A DNA stretch of 64,000 nucleotides from Pseudomonas asiatica (GTDB taxonomy: Bacteria > Pseudomonadota > Gammaproteobacteria > Pseudomonadales > Pseudomonadaceae), in assembly GCF_040214835.1 (NCBI RefSeq), contig NZ_CP157874.1:4862501-4926500 (forward strand), given 5' to 3'. This document shows, piece after piece, positions 38,948 to 48,996 of the stretch (its first letter is position 1; every line of letters begins with the position of its first letter). Below the pieces are notes generated by a model. The model ran no database searches, had not been told where the DNA came from, and was given only the letters and a program-made list of their open reading frames with translations. The position numbers and the translations under genes were made by a program.

Positions 38948-40429
38948 ATGCAAAGGATCCAGACAGTGCTGTTGCAGTGCGCCGGTTGGCTGCTCTACAT
39001 GAGTCTGCTCATGCTGATCGCCCTGGCCCTGCCAGCCGATATCTTCGACTCGCAATCGAAGCACTTCATCTTCCTGGTCGGCGCAGTCGGCATCTGGCGC
39101 TATTCCATGGGCGCCACCCATTTCATCCGCGGCATGATCTTCCTCTACGGCGTGTACCCGTACCTGCGCCGCAAGGTGCAGAAGATGGGCAAGGACGCCG
39201 ACCCGTCCCACGTGTACCTGATGGTGACCAGCTTCCGCATCGAAGCACTCACCACCGCCCAGGTGTACAGCTCGGTGATCCGCGAGGCGATCAACTGTGG
39301 CTTCCCCACCACCGTGGTCTGCTCGCTGGTGGAGATGTCGGACGAACTGCTGGTGAAAAGCCTGTGGGCCAAATACAACCCGCCAGCCCACGTGAAGCTG
39401 GACATCGTGCGCATCGCCGGTACCGGCAAGCGTGACGGCCTGGCCTACGGTTTCCGTGCGATCTCGCGCATGCTGCCGGACGAGAACGCCGTGGTGGCGG
39501 TGATCGACGGCGACACCGTGCTGGGCGATGGCGTGGTACGCAAGACCGTGCCGTGGTTCAAGCTGTTCCCCAACGTCGGCGGCCTGACCACCAACGAGTT
39601 CTGCGAAGTGCGTGGCGGCTACATCATGAGCGAGTGGCACAAGCTGCGCTTTGCCCAGCGCCACATCAACATGTGCTCGATGGCCCTGTCCAAGCGCGTG
39701 CTGACCATGACCGGGCGCATGTCGATGTTCCGCGCCAGCGTGGTGACCAACCCCGAGTTCATCGCCGACGTCGAAAGCGACTCGCTGATGCACTGGCGCC
39801 TGGGCCGCTTCAAGTTCCTCACCGGTGACGACAAGTCCAGCTGGTTCAGCCTGATGCGCCTGGGCTACGACACCTTCTACGTGCCGGACGCCGCCATCAA
39901 CACGGTCGAGCACCCGCCGGAGAAGAGCTTCCTCAAGGCCAGCCGCAAGCTGATGTACCGCTGGTACGGCAACAACCTGCGGCAGAACTCCCGCGCACTT
40001 GGCCTGGGCCTGCGCCGCCTGGGGCTGTTCACCAGCATCGTGCTGTTCGACCAGCGCGTGTCGATGTGGACCAGCCTGCTGGGCCTGACCGTGGCGGTGA
40101 TCGCCAGCCTCAAGTTCGGCCTGGGCTTCCTGCTGGTGTACCTGCTGTGGATCGGCATCACCCGCCTGATCCTCACCATCATGCTGCTGTGCTCCGGCCA
40201 CAACGTAGGCCCGGCCTACCCGCTGATTCTCTATTACAACCAGATCATCGGCGCGCTGATGAAGATCTACGTGTTCTTCCGCCTCGACAAGCAGTCCTGG
40301 ACGCGTCAGCCCACTGCTCTCAAGCGTGACCTCGCCAGCTTTCAACAATGGTTCAACACCTGGTCCTCGCGGACCATGACCTTCTCGGCTGCCAGCATCT
40401 TCGTTGCTGTGCTGTTCATGGTCGTGTGA
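38948..40429 (+). CDS. alg8: Alginate polymerase, glycosyltransferase Alg8
   Basis: Alg8 is the inner-membrane family-2 glycosyltransferase that polymerises mannuronate. The 493-residue protein has N-terminal membrane helices (about 8-60), the cytosolic GT domain with [11 protein letters not shown] (DxD), [10 protein letters not shown] and the [15 protein letters not shown] segment (R..W motif), and C-terminal membrane helices. I chose ATG 38948 since [16 protein letters not shown] aligns with the P. aeruginosa start; an ATG at 38939 is also in frame. It lies about 70 bp after algD, without a terminator. Confidence 0.95.
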   Translation: MQRIQTVLLQCAGWLLYMSLLMLIALALPADIFDSQSKHFIFLVGAVGIWRYSMGATHFIRGMIFLYGVYPYLRRKVQKMGKDADPSHVYLMVTSFRIEALTTAQVYSSVIREAINCGFPTTVVCSLVEMSDELLVKSLWAKYNPPAHVKLDIVRIAGTGKRDGLAYGFRAISRMLPDENAVVAVIDGDTVLGDGVVRKTVPWFKLFPNVGGLTTNEFCEVRGGYIMSEWHKLRFAQRHINMCSMALSKRVLTMTGRMSMFRASVVTNPEFIADVESDSLMHWRLGRFKFLTGDDKSSWFSLMRLGYDTFYVPDAAINTVEHPPEKSFLKASRKLMYRWYGNNLRQNSRALGLGLRRLGLFTSIVLFDQRVSMWTSLLGLTVAVIASLKFGLGFLLVYLLWIGITRLILTIMLLCSGHNVGPAYPLILYYNQIIGALMKIYVFFRLDKQSWTRQPTALKRDLASFQQWFNTWSSRTMTFSAASIFVAVLFMVV

Positions 40430-40465
40430 GCCCAACCCGGATCGGAACTAACAGGAACAAACCAC

Positions 40466-41632
40466 ATGAATACCGCCGTGAACGTCAACGTCGTGCATGA
40501 GTCCGAAGCCCAGCGCCAGCATGCCCGGGTACGCATCCCCGCCAAGCTGCGGTTCCTCGACCCTCAGCGCCAGGCCCACGATGTGAAGGTCGACGACCTC
40601 TCCGCCGGTGGCCTGAGCTTCCACACCAAGCAACCACTGTCGGTTGGCGACGTGCTCCGCGGGCGGCTGCAGTTCACGGTCGACAACCTCGGCCTGTCGA
40701 TGGACATCGAGTTCCAGGTGCGCTCCTACAACCCGGGCAGTGGCCGTACCGGCGCCCAGTTCCAGAACCTCGAGCCCCGCGATATCGCCACGCTGCGCCA
40801 CATCATCACCTCGCACCTGTCGGGTGAGCTGATCACTGCCGGCGATGTGCTCAGCACCTTGCAGCGCGACAACTTCACCAAGGCGCGCAAGCAGAAGGAC
40901 GGCGGTGCCGGCCTGAGCGCCTTCGGCCGCCTCAAGGCGGTTACCGTCACCCTCGGCGTGTTCGTGGTCGGTGTCGCCGCCTTCGGTTTCATCGCCAAGT
41001 CGCTGTACGGCATGTACTTCGTCAGCCATGCCGAAGCCGGCGTGGTCGCGGTACCCACCACCAACGTCACCATGCCGCGCGACGGCACCGTGAACAGCCT
41101 GGTCGAAAGCGGTGGGCAGATCGCCAAGGGCGCACCACTGGCCAGCTTCACCACCAGCATGCTGGACATGCTCAAGGGCAACCTGGAAGACGCGCAGCTG
41201 GAGCCGGCGAAGATCGAGGAACTGTTCGGCAAGCAACTGTCCGGCACCCTCACCAGCCCGTGTGATTGCGTGGTTGCCCGCCAGCTCGTGGACAACGGCC
41301 AGTACGCCGCCAAGGGCCAGCCGATCTTCCAGCTGATCCCGCGCACCACCAACCCGATGATCGAGGCGCGCTTCACCTACCGCCAGTTCGACGAGGTCAA
41401 GCCAGGTACCCGGGTCAACTTCCAGGTAGCCGGCGAAGACGAAGTACGCACCGGCCAGATCGTCAGCAGCGCCAGCCTCAACAGCGAAGACCTGGCCGCC
41501 GACATCCGCGTGCAGATCAAGCCCGACAGCGCCCTGCCCGCCGAACTCGCCGGTCGCCCGGCTTCGGTCAACAGCGACCGTGGCCCATCGCTGAACTGGC
41601 TGATCGACAAAGCCATGGCCCGTGGGCTGTAA
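40466..41632 (+). CDS. alg44: Alginate co-polymerase / c-di-GMP receptor Alg44
   Basis: Alg44 binds cyclic di-GMP through a cytoplasmic PilZ domain and activates Alg8. The 388-residue protein has the PilZ motif with Arg17 and Arg21 (RQHAR) and Asp44, Ser46 (DDLSAGG), at the same positions as in P. aeruginosa. It then has one membrane helix (about 150-172) and a periplasmic membrane-fusion-like domain (about 190-385). All c-di-GMP ligands are intact, so the post-translational switch should work. Confidence 0.97.
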   Translation: MNTAVNVNVVHESEAQRQHARVRIPAKLRFLDPQRQAHDVKVDDLSAGGLSFHTKQPLSVGDVLRGRLQFTVDNLGLSMDIEFQVRSYNPGSGRTGAQFQNLEPRDIATLRHIITSHLSGELITAGDVLSTLQRDNFTKARKQKDGGAGLSAFGRLKAVTVTLGVFVVGVAAFGFIAKSLYGMYFVSHAEAGVVAVPTTNVTMPRDGTVNSLVESGGQIAKGAPLASFTTSMLDMLKGNLEDAQLEPAKIEELFGKQLSGTLTSPCDCVVARQLVDNGQYAAKGQPIFQLIPRTTNPMIEARFTYRQFDEVKPGTRVNFQVAGEDEVRTGQIVSSASLNSEDLAADIRVQIKPDSALPAELAGRPASVNSDRGPSLNWLIDKAMARGL

Positions 41633-41644
41633 GAGGACAAGCCT

Positions 41645-43177
41645 ATGACTAGCAGACAACCCGATACCTGTGGGAGCTGGCTTGCCGGCGATCGAGTGCG
41701 CAGCACTCGCCCAGCAGATGTATCGCCTGCACTGGCCAATCGCCGGCAAGCCAGCTCCCACAGGGTGCGTGTGAACCTTGGTCTGTGTGGCCTGGCCATG
41801 GCCATCGCCCTGGCCGGCTGTGCGGGCCTGCCCGACCAGCGCCTGGCCAACGAAGCCATGAAGCGCGGTGACACGGCACTGGCCGAGCGCAACTACAAGG
41901 CGCTGGCCGACCTGGGCTACAGCGAAGCGCAAGTGGGCCTGGCCGACATCAAGGTCGCCACCCGCGATCCGGCGAAAATCAAGGAAGCCGAGGCCACCTA
42001 CCGTGCCGCGGCCGCCATCTCGCCGCGTGCCCAGGCACGCCTTGGTCGCCTGCTGGTGGCCAAGCCCGACAGCACCCAGGCCGAGCGCGAAGAAGCCGAA
42101 ACCCTGCTCAAGCAAGCCGCCAAGCAGGGCGAAAGCAACACCCTGATCCCGCTGGCGATGCTCTACCTGAGCTACCCGCAGAGCTTCCCCAAGGTCAACG
42201 CCCAGCAGCAGATCGACCAGTGGCGCGCCGCCGGCAACCCGGAAGCGGGCCTGGCCCAGGTGCTGCTGTACCGCACCCAGGGCACCTACGACCAGCACCT
42301 GGGCGAAGTGGAGAAAATCTGCAAGGCCGCGCTGAACACCACCGACATCTGCTACGTCGAACTGGCCACCGTGTACCAGAAGCGCGGCCAGGCGGACCAG
42401 CAGGCTGCCCTGCTCGGCCAGCTCAAGGCTGCCTACGCCCGCGGCGCAGTACCGGCCACCCGGCTCGACAGCGTTGCCCGGGTCCTGGCTGACCGCAGCC
42501 TCGGCCAGACCGACGAGAAAACCGCCAAGGACCTGCTCGAGCAGGTAGCCCCGGCCAACCCGGCGTCCTGGGTCAGCCTGGCGCAACTGATGTACGACTT
42601 CCCCGAGCTGGGCGATACCGACCAGCTGATGGCCTACATCGACAAGGGCCGCGAAGCCGAACAGCCACGCGCCGAACTGTTGCTGGGCCGCCTGTACTAC
42701 GAAGGCAAGACCGTGCCTGCGGACGCGGCCAAAGCCGAACAACACCTGCAGGCTGCCGCCGACGCCGGCGAAGTCAGCGCCCATTACTACCTGGGCCAGC
42801 TGTACCGCCGCGGCTACCTGGGCAACGTCGAGCCACAAAAGGCCGTCGACCACCTGCTGGCCGCCGCCCGTGGTGGGCAGAACAGCGCCGACTATGCCCT
42901 GGCCCAGCTGTTCAGCGAAGGCCACGGCATTCGCCCGCAACCGGGCAACGCCTGGGTATTCGCCCAGCTGGCCCAGGCCAACCCGTCGCCGCAGTCCGCT
43001 GAATTGCTGCAGCAACTCGACCAGCAACTTACGCCTGACCAGCGCAGCCAGGCCCAGCAACTGCTGGCACAAGAAAAGCAGGCGCGCGGCAGCATGGCGC
43101 AAGGTGCCAACAGCACCCTGGCCATCGAAGCCCTGCAAGACGACGAAAAAGAAGTAACCGGTGAGGACTCGCTATGA
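41645..43177 (+). CDS. algK: Alginate outer-membrane lipoprotein AlgK with REP-derived N-terminal extension
   Basis: AlgK is the TPR/Sel1-repeat lipoprotein scaffold that places AlgE and binds the periplasmic alginate complex. The 510-residue frame starts at ATG 41645 with an AGAGGA site, 13 bp after alg44. The lipobox LAGC (Cys59) is preceded by an unusually long stretch. Codons about 8-40 lie in a perfect REP inverted repeat (41667-41764) that is translated through without a stop. The hydrophobic signal begins [19 protein letters not shown], and GTG codons at 41765 or 41771 could be the alternative start. The body has many Sel1-like repeats such as [20 protein letters not shown]. Confidence 0.92.
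   Translation: MTSRQPDTCGSWLAGDRVRSTRPADVSPALANRRQASSHRVRVNLGLCGLAMAIALAGCAGLPDQRLANEAMKRGDTALAERNYKALADLGYSEAQVGLADIKVATRDPAKIKEAEATYRAAAAISPRAQARLGRLLVAKPDSTQAEREEAETLLKQAAKQGESNTLIPLAMLYLSYPQSFPKVNAQQQIDQWRAAGNPEAGLAQVLLYRTQGTYDQHLGEVEKICKAALNTTDICYVELATVYQKRGQADQQAALLGQLKAAYARGAVPATRLDSVARVLADRSLGQTDEKTAKDLLEQVAPANPASWVSLAQLMYDFPELGDTDQLMAYIDKGREAEQPRAELLLGRLYYEGKTVPADAAKAEQHLQAAADAGEVSAHYYLGQLYRRGYLGNVEPQKAVDHLLAAARGGQNSADYALAQLFSEGHGIRPQPGNAWVFAQLAQANPSPQSAELLQQLDQQLTPDQRSQAQQLLAQEKQARGSMAQGANSTLAIEALQDDEKEVTGEDSL
41667..41764. repeat. REP inverted repeat inside the algK 5' coding region
   Basis: A perfect 26-bp inverted repeat starting CCTGTGGGAGCTGGCTTGCC (arms 41667-41692 and 41739-41764) spans a 46-bp loop that includes the small hairpin CGAGTGCGCAGCACTCG. 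It is a REP variant different from classes A and B elsewhere in the window. It lies between the algK start codon and the signal-peptide hydrophobic core. Confidence 0.92.
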
Positions 43178-44652
43178 CGCTCAATCCCTTCGTGAAAGCT
43201 GGCATCGGCCTGAGCTTCGCCCTGCTGTGGTCCTGCCCGACCCTGGCGGAAATGACCGCTGAAAAGAACTTCGGCCTGGATGTGAAAATCACCGGCCAGT
43301 CGGAAGACGACCGTGACCTGGGCACCCGCTCCGGCGGCGACGTCAACGGCCTCGGTCTTGATCTGCGCCCTTGGGTATATGGAGAGCGTGGCAACTGGAG
43401 CGCCTATGCCATGGGCCAGGCCGTCACCGCGACCGACACCATCGAAACCGACACCCTGCGCCAGAACGACGACGGCACCAGCACCGACACCGCTGCCGAC
43501 GGCCGTGAACAGGACAAGAGCTACCTGGCCATGCGCGAATTCTGGGTCGGCTACAGCGGCCTCACCGCCTACCCTGGCGAACAGCTGCGTTTCGGTCGCC
43601 AGCGCCTGCGCAGCGACGATGGCATGTGGCGTGACACCAACATCGAAGCGCTGAACTGGACCTTCGACACCACCCTGCTCAAGGCCGACCTGGGCGTGGC
43701 CCAGCGCTTCAGCGAATACCGCACCGACCTCACCGAGCTGGCCCCGGAAGACAAGGACCGCACGCACCTCTACGGCAACGTCGCCACGCAGTGGACCCCT
43801 GGCCACTGGGTCGGCGTACGCGCCCACCACACCCACGACGGCGGCAGCCTGAAGAACCCGGGCGAAACCGTCGATGCGCTGGACAAGACCCGCACCGGCG
43901 ACCTCACCTGGCTGGGCCTGGAAGCCAACAGCGACGCCTACAACTGGCGCAACGACCACACCGTCAACTACTGGGGCAGCGTCACCTGGCTGACCGGTGA
44001 TCGCGACACCCTCAGTAGCCAGGTGGTCGGTGACGAAACCGTGGCCACCGGCAAGCAGAGCGGTGATGTCAACGCCTGGGCCACCGACCTCGGCATCCGC
44101 CTGCGCCTCGACCCGCAATGGCAGGTCGGTGCGGCCTACGCCCGTGGCAGCGGCGGTGGTGGCGACGACGGTTCGAGCAACTACGAGCAGACCGGCCTCG
44201 AGAGCAACCGCTCCAACTACACCGGTACCCGTTCGCGCGTGCACCGCTTCGGTGAAGCCTTCCGCGGCGAGCTGGGCAACCTGCAGGCGGCCACCCTGTT
44301 CGCCTCCTGGCAGCTGCGCGACGACTACGACGCCAGCTTCATCTACCACAAGTTCTGGCGTGTCGATGGCAACCAGAACATCGGTTCCAGCGGCATCAAC
44401 GCGGTGGTCAACGACAACGGTGTGAACCGCCCGCTGGTCGATGGCGAAAAAGACCTTGGCCAGGAAATGGACGTGGTCGTGACCAAGTACTTCAAGCAAG
44501 GCCTGCTGCCGGCTTCGATGAGCCAGGCCATCGACGAGCCATCTGCCCTGGTGCGCCTGCGCGCCGGCGTGTTCAAGCCGGGCGATGCCTACGGCAAGGA
44601 AGCGGACTCGTACATGCACCGCGCCTTCGTCGATGTGATCTGGCGCTTCTGA
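43174..44652 (+). CDS. algE: Alginate export porin AlgE
   Basis: AlgE is the outer-membrane beta-barrel through which alginate leaves the cell. The 492-residue precursor has a signal peptide ([16 protein letters not shown] region), many alternating aromatic/Gly beta strands, basic residues expected in the pore, and the C-terminal VDVIWRF ending in Phe, a hallmark of outer-membrane barrels. It overlaps algK by four bases (ATGA). The length is normal. Confidence 0.96.
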   Translation: MTLNPFVKAGIGLSFALLWSCPTLAEMTAEKNFGLDVKITGQSEDDRDLGTRSGGDVNGLGLDLRPWVYGERGNWSAYAMGQAVTATDTIETDTLRQNDDGTSTDTAADGREQDKSYLAMREFWVGYSGLTAYPGEQLRFGRQRLRSDDGMWRDTNIEALNWTFDTTLLKADLGVAQRFSEYRTDLTELAPEDKDRTHLYGNVATQWTPGHWVGVRAHHTHDGGSLKNPGETVDALDKTRTGDLTWLGLEANSDAYNWRNDHTVNYWGSVTWLTGDRDTLSSQVVGDETVATGKQSGDVNAWATDLGIRLRLDPQWQVGAAYARGSGGGGDDGSSNYEQTGLESNRSNYTGTRSRVHRFGEAFRGELGNLQAATLFASWQLRDDYDASFIYHKFWRVDGNQNIGSSGINAVVNDNGVNRPLVDGEKDLGQEMDVVVTKYFKQGLLPASMSQAIDEPSALVRLRAGVFKPGDAYGKEADSYMHRAFVDVIWRF

Positions 44653-44674
44653 GGCCGGTAGAGGACTTACCGTT

Positions 44675-46234
44675 ATGAACCTTCACCCGCACTTACGTCA
44701 CAGCCTGTTGGCCAGCGCCTTGCTGCTGGCCAGCGGCCTGGTGGCTGCCGCAGAGCCCCAGGTGATCGCCAAGGAACTGCAGCAGGCCAAGACCTACACG
44801 GTCTCCAGCGCGCCGATCGAGCCGCTGCACATGGACCCGCCGAAGCTGCCCGACCTGACCGGCTACACCGCCGAAGCGGTGCAGAAGAAAATCGACCGCC
44901 GCCACAAGGGCAAGGTCAGCCTGCGCCGCATGTTCCAGGAGGATACCCTCAAGGAATTCGTCGGCGGCGACAACAAGGCGGCCGAGTGGGTCCAGCGCCA
45001 GCATGGCATTCCGCAGGCGATCTTCGTCGATGACGGCCATGTCGACCTGGTCGAGCTGAGCAAGAAGGTACCCAAGCAGTACCTCAGCGAAGTCGAGCCG
45101 GGTGTGTACCTGGCGCGCCTGCCGATCGTGGTCGGGCAGAAGGGCATCCTCGAGATCGACGGCAAGGTCAAGCAGCTGCGCCTGTCCCAGGAAGGCGGTT
45201 CGTTCCTGGTCAACGACGGCAAGCTGTTCGTCACCGACACCCAGGTGACCGGCTGGCGGGAAAAGGAAAACGGCCCGGCGATCTTCCGCTCGCCCAAGGA
45301 ATTCCGCCCGTTCCTGCTGTCGTGGGGCGGCACCGAGACCTACATCGTCAATACGAAAATGGCCAGCTTCGGCTACGCCAAGTCCAAGTCGTACGGAGTG
45401 AGCATCTCGCAGTACACGCCGAACATGGCCAAGCGCATGGGCCGCCCGGAACCCACCGGCTGGATCATCGGCTCCGAGTTCAGCGACATGTGGTACGGCT
45501 TCTACTGCTACGAGACCCAGGACTTCGTGGTCAAGGACAGCACCTACCGCGACAACATCGTCTACGGCATCGACCCGCACGACCGCTCGCACCGGCTGAT
45601 CATCGCCGGCAACACGGTGTACGGCACCAAGAAGAAGCACGGCATCATCGTTTCGCGTGAGGTCAACGACAGCTGGATCATCAACAACAAGAGCTTCGAC
45701 AACAAGCTCTCGGGCGTGGTGATCGACCGTAACAGCGTCAACAACCTGATTGCCTACAACGAGATCTACCGCAACCACACCGACGGCATCACCCTGTACG
45801 AAAGTGGCGACAACCTGATCTGGGGCAACAAGCTGATCAACAACCGCCGCCACGGCATCCGCGTGCGTAACAGCGTGAACATCCGCCTGTACGAAAACGT
45901 CGCCATGGCCAACGGCCTGGTTGGCGTATACGGCCACATCAAGGACCTGTCCAACACCGACCGCGACATCGCCCTCGACCCGTTCGACACCAAGGTGTCG
46001 CTGATCCTGGTCGGTGGCGAACTGGCGGCCAACGGCTCCGGGCCACTGTCGATCGACTCGCCGCTGTCGGTCGAGCTGTACAAGGTGTCCATGCTCGCCC
46101 CGCGCAAGGCCAGCGGCATCAGCCTCAACGGCGTACTGGGCGAACGCCAGGACGAAATCCTCGACCTGCTGGTACGCCAGCAAAAGGCTGTGCTGATCGA
46201 CCCGGTCGAACGCCAGACCGAAATGATCGATTAA
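44675..46234 (+). CDS. algG: Periplasmic mannuronan C-5 epimerase AlgG
   Basis: AlgG converts some mannuronate residues in the polymer to guluronate and takes part in the export complex. The 519-residue protein has a signal peptide (LLASALLLASGLVAA) and a right-handed beta-helix of CASH-type repeats (about 230-470). The catalytic DPHD motif is at 300-303 in IDPHDRSHRL. Repeat motifs such as NNLIAYNEIYRNHTDGITLY follow. It follows algE by 22 bp and precedes algX by 13 bp. Confidence 0.96.
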   Translation: MNLHPHLRHSLLASALLLASGLVAAAEPQVIAKELQQAKTYTVSSAPIEPLHMDPPKLPDLTGYTAEAVQKKIDRRHKGKVSLRRMFQEDTLKEFVGGDNKAAEWVQRQHGIPQAIFVDDGHVDLVELSKKVPKQYLSEVEPGVYLARLPIVVGQKGILEIDGKVKQLRLSQEGGSFLVNDGKLFVTDTQVTGWREKENGPAIFRSPKEFRPFLLSWGGTETYIVNTKMASFGYAKSKSYGVSISQYTPNMAKRMGRPEPTGWIIGSEFSDMWYGFYCYETQDFVVKDSTYRDNIVYGIDPHDRSHRLIIAGNTVYGTKKKHGIIVSREVNDSWIINNKSFDNKLSGVVIDRNSVNNLIAYNEIYRNHTDGITLYESGDNLIWGNKLINNRRHGIRVRNSVNIRLYENVAMANGLVGVYGHIKDLSNTDRDIALDPFDTKVSLILVGGELAANGSGPLSIDSPLSVELYKVSMLAPRKASGISLNGVLGERQDEILDLLVRQQKAVLIDPVERQTEMID

Positions 46235-46247
46235 GGAAGCCCAGACC

Positions 46248-47690
46248 ATGACTCCACATCTGATGAAACTGCTGGGCCTGTCCGCTGCCCTCCTGGCGAT
46301 CAGCCAGGGCGTGCGCGCCGAAGACGTCAAGGCCCCTACCTTCAGCGCCGAGCCTTGCTGCCAGCTGTGCCCTGAAGCGCATGACGCCAGCCGCTACACC
46401 ACCCGTTACCAGCAGAACTTCACCACGCTGGTGCAGGCCCAGGGCGACTGGCTGTTCCGTACCCGCGAAGACCTGCGCACCGAGTTCAATACCACCCCGG
46501 CCGGCTACAAGCGCCTGCAGCAAGTGCACGACGCGTTCAAGAAGCGCGGCGTGGAACTGGTGGTGGTGTACCAACCGACCCGTGGCCTGGTGAACCGCAA
46601 CATGCTCAACCCGGCGGAAAAGGCTGCCTTCGACTACCAGAAGGCCCTGGGCAACTACCAGGCCATGCTCAAGCGCTTTGCCAGCATGGGCTACAACGTG
46701 CCTGACCTGTCGCCGCTGACCAACGAACAGCTGGCCGCTGCCGACCAGGGCAAGGACTTCTACTTCCGTGGCGACCAGCACTGGACGCCTTACGGCGCCG
46801 AGCGCGCGGCCAAGATCGTGGCCGATACCGTGCACAAGATGCCGGCTTTCGAAGGCATCCCGCGCAAGGAATTCGAAACGAAAAAGTCCGGGCGCATGGG
46901 CAAGACCGGCACCCTGCATAACGTGGCCGGCCAGCTGTGCGGCACCAGCTACGCCGTCCAGTACATGGACCAGTTCGCCACCGAGCCGAAAGGCTCCACC
47001 GGCGGCGGCGACGACCTGTTCGGTGACGGCGGCAACGCGCAGATCACCCTGGTCGGCACCAGCCACAGTGGCAAGAACTACAACTTCTCCGGCTTCCTCG
47101 AGCAGTACATCGGCGCCGACGTGCTCAACGTGGCCTTCCCTGGCGGTGGCCTGGAAGGTTCGATGATCCAGTACCTGGGTAGCGAGGAATTCCAGAAGAA
47201 CCCGCCGAAGATCCTGATCTGGGAATTCTCCCCGCTGTATCGCCTGGACCAGGAAACCATCTGGCGGCAAATCCTTGGCCTGCTCGACGACGGCTGCGAT
47301 GACCGCCCAGCCCTGATGAGCGCCAGCGCCACCCTCAAGCCCGGCAAGAACGAGCTGATGGTCAACGGCAAGGGCGGCGTGATCAAAGACCTGATCAACC
47401 GCAACATGCAGATGGACGTCAAGTTCGAAGACCCGTCGGTGAAGGTGCTGCAGGCCACCCTCTGGTACCTCAACGGCCGCCACGAGGACATCAAGCTGGA
47501 AAAACCGGAAACCTCCGACACCGACGGCCGCTTCGTCTTCCAGATGCGCGAAGACGAGGACTGGGCCAGCCAGAGCCTGCTGGCGTTCGAGGTGCAGGGG
47601 CCGGAAAGCGGTACCCAGAAGGTCGAAGCCAAGCTCTGCAAACGCAACAACTTCGCCGTGCCCGCGCAGACCGCGCAGGCCGGCCAGTGA
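46248..47690 (+). CDS. algX: Alginate O-acetyltransferase AlgX
   Basis: AlgX acetylates alginate in the periplasm and binds the polymer. The 480-residue protein has a signal peptide ([17 protein letters not shown]) and an SGNH-hydrolase-like domain. The triad is Asp176, His178 ([11 protein letters not shown]) and Ser272 ([13 protein letters not shown]). A C-terminal carbohydrate-binding module (about 345-480) follows. All three catalytic residues are present, so acetylation is expected. It is followed 7 bp later by algL. Confidence 0.96.
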   Translation: MTPHLMKLLGLSAALLAISQGVRAEDVKAPTFSAEPCCQLCPEAHDASRYTTRYQQNFTTLVQAQGDWLFRTREDLRTEFNTTPAGYKRLQQVHDAFKKRGVELVVVYQPTRGLVNRNMLNPAEKAAFDYQKALGNYQAMLKRFASMGYNVPDLSPLTNEQLAAADQGKDFYFRGDQHWTPYGAERAAKIVADTVHKMPAFEGIPRKEFETKKSGRMGKTGTLHNVAGQLCGTSYAVQYMDQFATEPKGSTGGGDDLFGDGGNAQITLVGTSHSGKNYNFSGFLEQYIGADVLNVAFPGGGLEGSMIQYLGSEEFQKNPPKILIWEFSPLYRLDQETIWRQILGLLDDGCDDRPALMSASATLKPGKNELMVNGKGGVIKDLINRNMQMDVKFEDPSVKVLQATLWYLNGRHEDIKLEKPETSDTDGRFVFQMREDEDWASQSLLAFEVQGPESGTQKVEAKLCKRNNFAVPAQTAQAGQ

Positions 47691-47697
47691 GGCGACC

Positions 47698-48801
47698 ATG
47701 ATCCCGTTCAAGCGAATTTCCCGCCCCGCCCTGCTTGCCCTGGCGTTGTGTGGCGGTGCCGCGCACGCCGCGCTGGTACCGCCCCAGGGTTACTACGAGG
47801 GGATCGAAAAGCTCAAGACCGGCGACGGCAACTTCCGCTGCGAGGCTGCCCCCAAGCCATACACCGGTGCCCTGCAGTTCCGCAGCAAGTACGAAGGCTC
47901 GGACAAGGCGCGGGCAACGCTCAATGCCGACTCGGAAAAGGCCTTTCGCAAGTCCACCGAAGACATCACCACCCTTGAGAAAGGCGTGAGCAAGATGATC
48001 GGCCAGTACATGCGTGACGGCCGCCCGGCGCAGCTCGACTGCACCTTGGCCTGGCTGGGCGAATGGGCCCGCGCCGATGCGCTGATGTCCACCGACTACA
48101 ACCACACCGGCAAGTCGATGCGCAAATGGGCGCTGGGCAGCATGAGTGGTTCGTGGCTGCGCCTGAAGTTCTCCAATTCGCAGCCGCTGGCCGCGCACCA
48201 GGCCGAGGCCGAGCTGATCGAAAAATGGTTCGCCCGCCTGGCCGAGCAGACCGTGCGCGACTGGAGCGACCTGCCACTGGAGAAGATCAACAACCACAGC
48301 TACTGGGCAGCCTGGGCGGTAATGGCCAGCGCCGTGGCCACCGACCGTCGCGACCTGTTCGACTGGGCCGTGAAGGAATACCGGGTTGGCGCCAACCAGG
48401 TCGACGAGCAGGGCTTCCTGCCCAACGAACTGAAGCGCAAGCAACGCGCCCTGGCTTACCACAACTACGCCCTGCCGCCGCTGGCGATGATCGCCAGCTT
48501 CGCCCAGGTCAATGGCGTGGATGTGCGCGGCGAGAACAACAACGCCCTGCAGCGCCTGGCGCAGCGGGTGCTGAACGGGTCGAAGGACCCCAGCGAGTTC
48601 AAGGCCCGCAATGGCGAGAAACAGGACATGAAAGACCTGAAGATCGACAGCAAGTACTCATGGATGGAGCCCTACTGCAGCCTGTATGCGTGCAGTGGCG
48701 ACACCCTGCAACGCAAGCGCGGTATGCAGCCGTTCAACAGCTTCCGGCTGGGCGGCGACCTGACCCGGGTCTACGACCCGAGCGCAGAGAGCAAGAAATG
48801 A
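47698..48801 (+). CDS. algL: Poly(beta-D-mannuronate) lyase AlgL
   Basis: AlgL degrades alginate left in the periplasm. The 367-residue protein has a signal peptide ([14 protein letters not shown]) and the (alpha/alpha) toroid of PL5 lyases. The catalytic segment [11 protein letters not shown] and the [15 protein letters not shown] region are visible, along with the C-terminal [16 protein letters not shown]. The length is normal. It ends before a REP pair and an about 195-bp gap that separates it from algI. Confidence 0.96.
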   Translation: MIPFKRISRPALLALALCGGAAHAALVPPQGYYEGIEKLKTGDGNFRCEAAPKPYTGALQFRSKYEGSDKARATLNADSEKAFRKSTEDITTLEKGVSKMIGQYMRDGRPAQLDCTLAWLGEWARADALMSTDYNHTGKSMRKWALGSMSGSWLRLKFSNSQPLAAHQAEAELIEKWFARLAEQTVRDWSDLPLEKINNHSYWAAWAVMASAVATDRRDLFDWAVKEYRVGANQVDEQGFLPNELKRKQRALAYHNYALPPLAMIASFAQVNGVDVRGENNNALQRLAQRVLNGSKDPSEFKARNGEKQDMKDLKIDSKYSWMEPYCSLYACSGDTLQRKRGMQPFNSFRLGGDLTRVYDPSAESKK

Positions 48802-48824
48802 GTTGAACCCCTTCTGGGGTCGGA

Positions 48825-48914
48825 ACCTGTGGGAGCGGGCATGCCCGCGAAGAAGGCACCGCGGTGCATGGCAAGGGCTTCGCCCTTGTTCGCGGGCATG
48901 CCCGCTCCCACAGG
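48825..48914. repeat. REP pair inside the alginate operon (algL-algI gap)
   Basis: Inverted copies of 'TGTGGGAGCGGGCATGCCCG' are followed by a further GC-rich hairpin (CCCCCAC...GTGGGGG, 48926-48947). It splits the otherwise compact operon. Confidence 0.9.
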
Positions 48915-48996
48915 TACCAAGGCTTCCCCCACTTTTTGAGTGGGGGGTTTGGGGGGCGCTTTGCCCCGGATGCTGTGAACAAAAAGGAGAACCGGG

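Noticed and set aside
40448..43138. 896-residue minus-strand frame opposite alg44 and algK
   Set aside because: Antisense shadow of well-identified alginate genes; no ribosome binding site or protein motifs.
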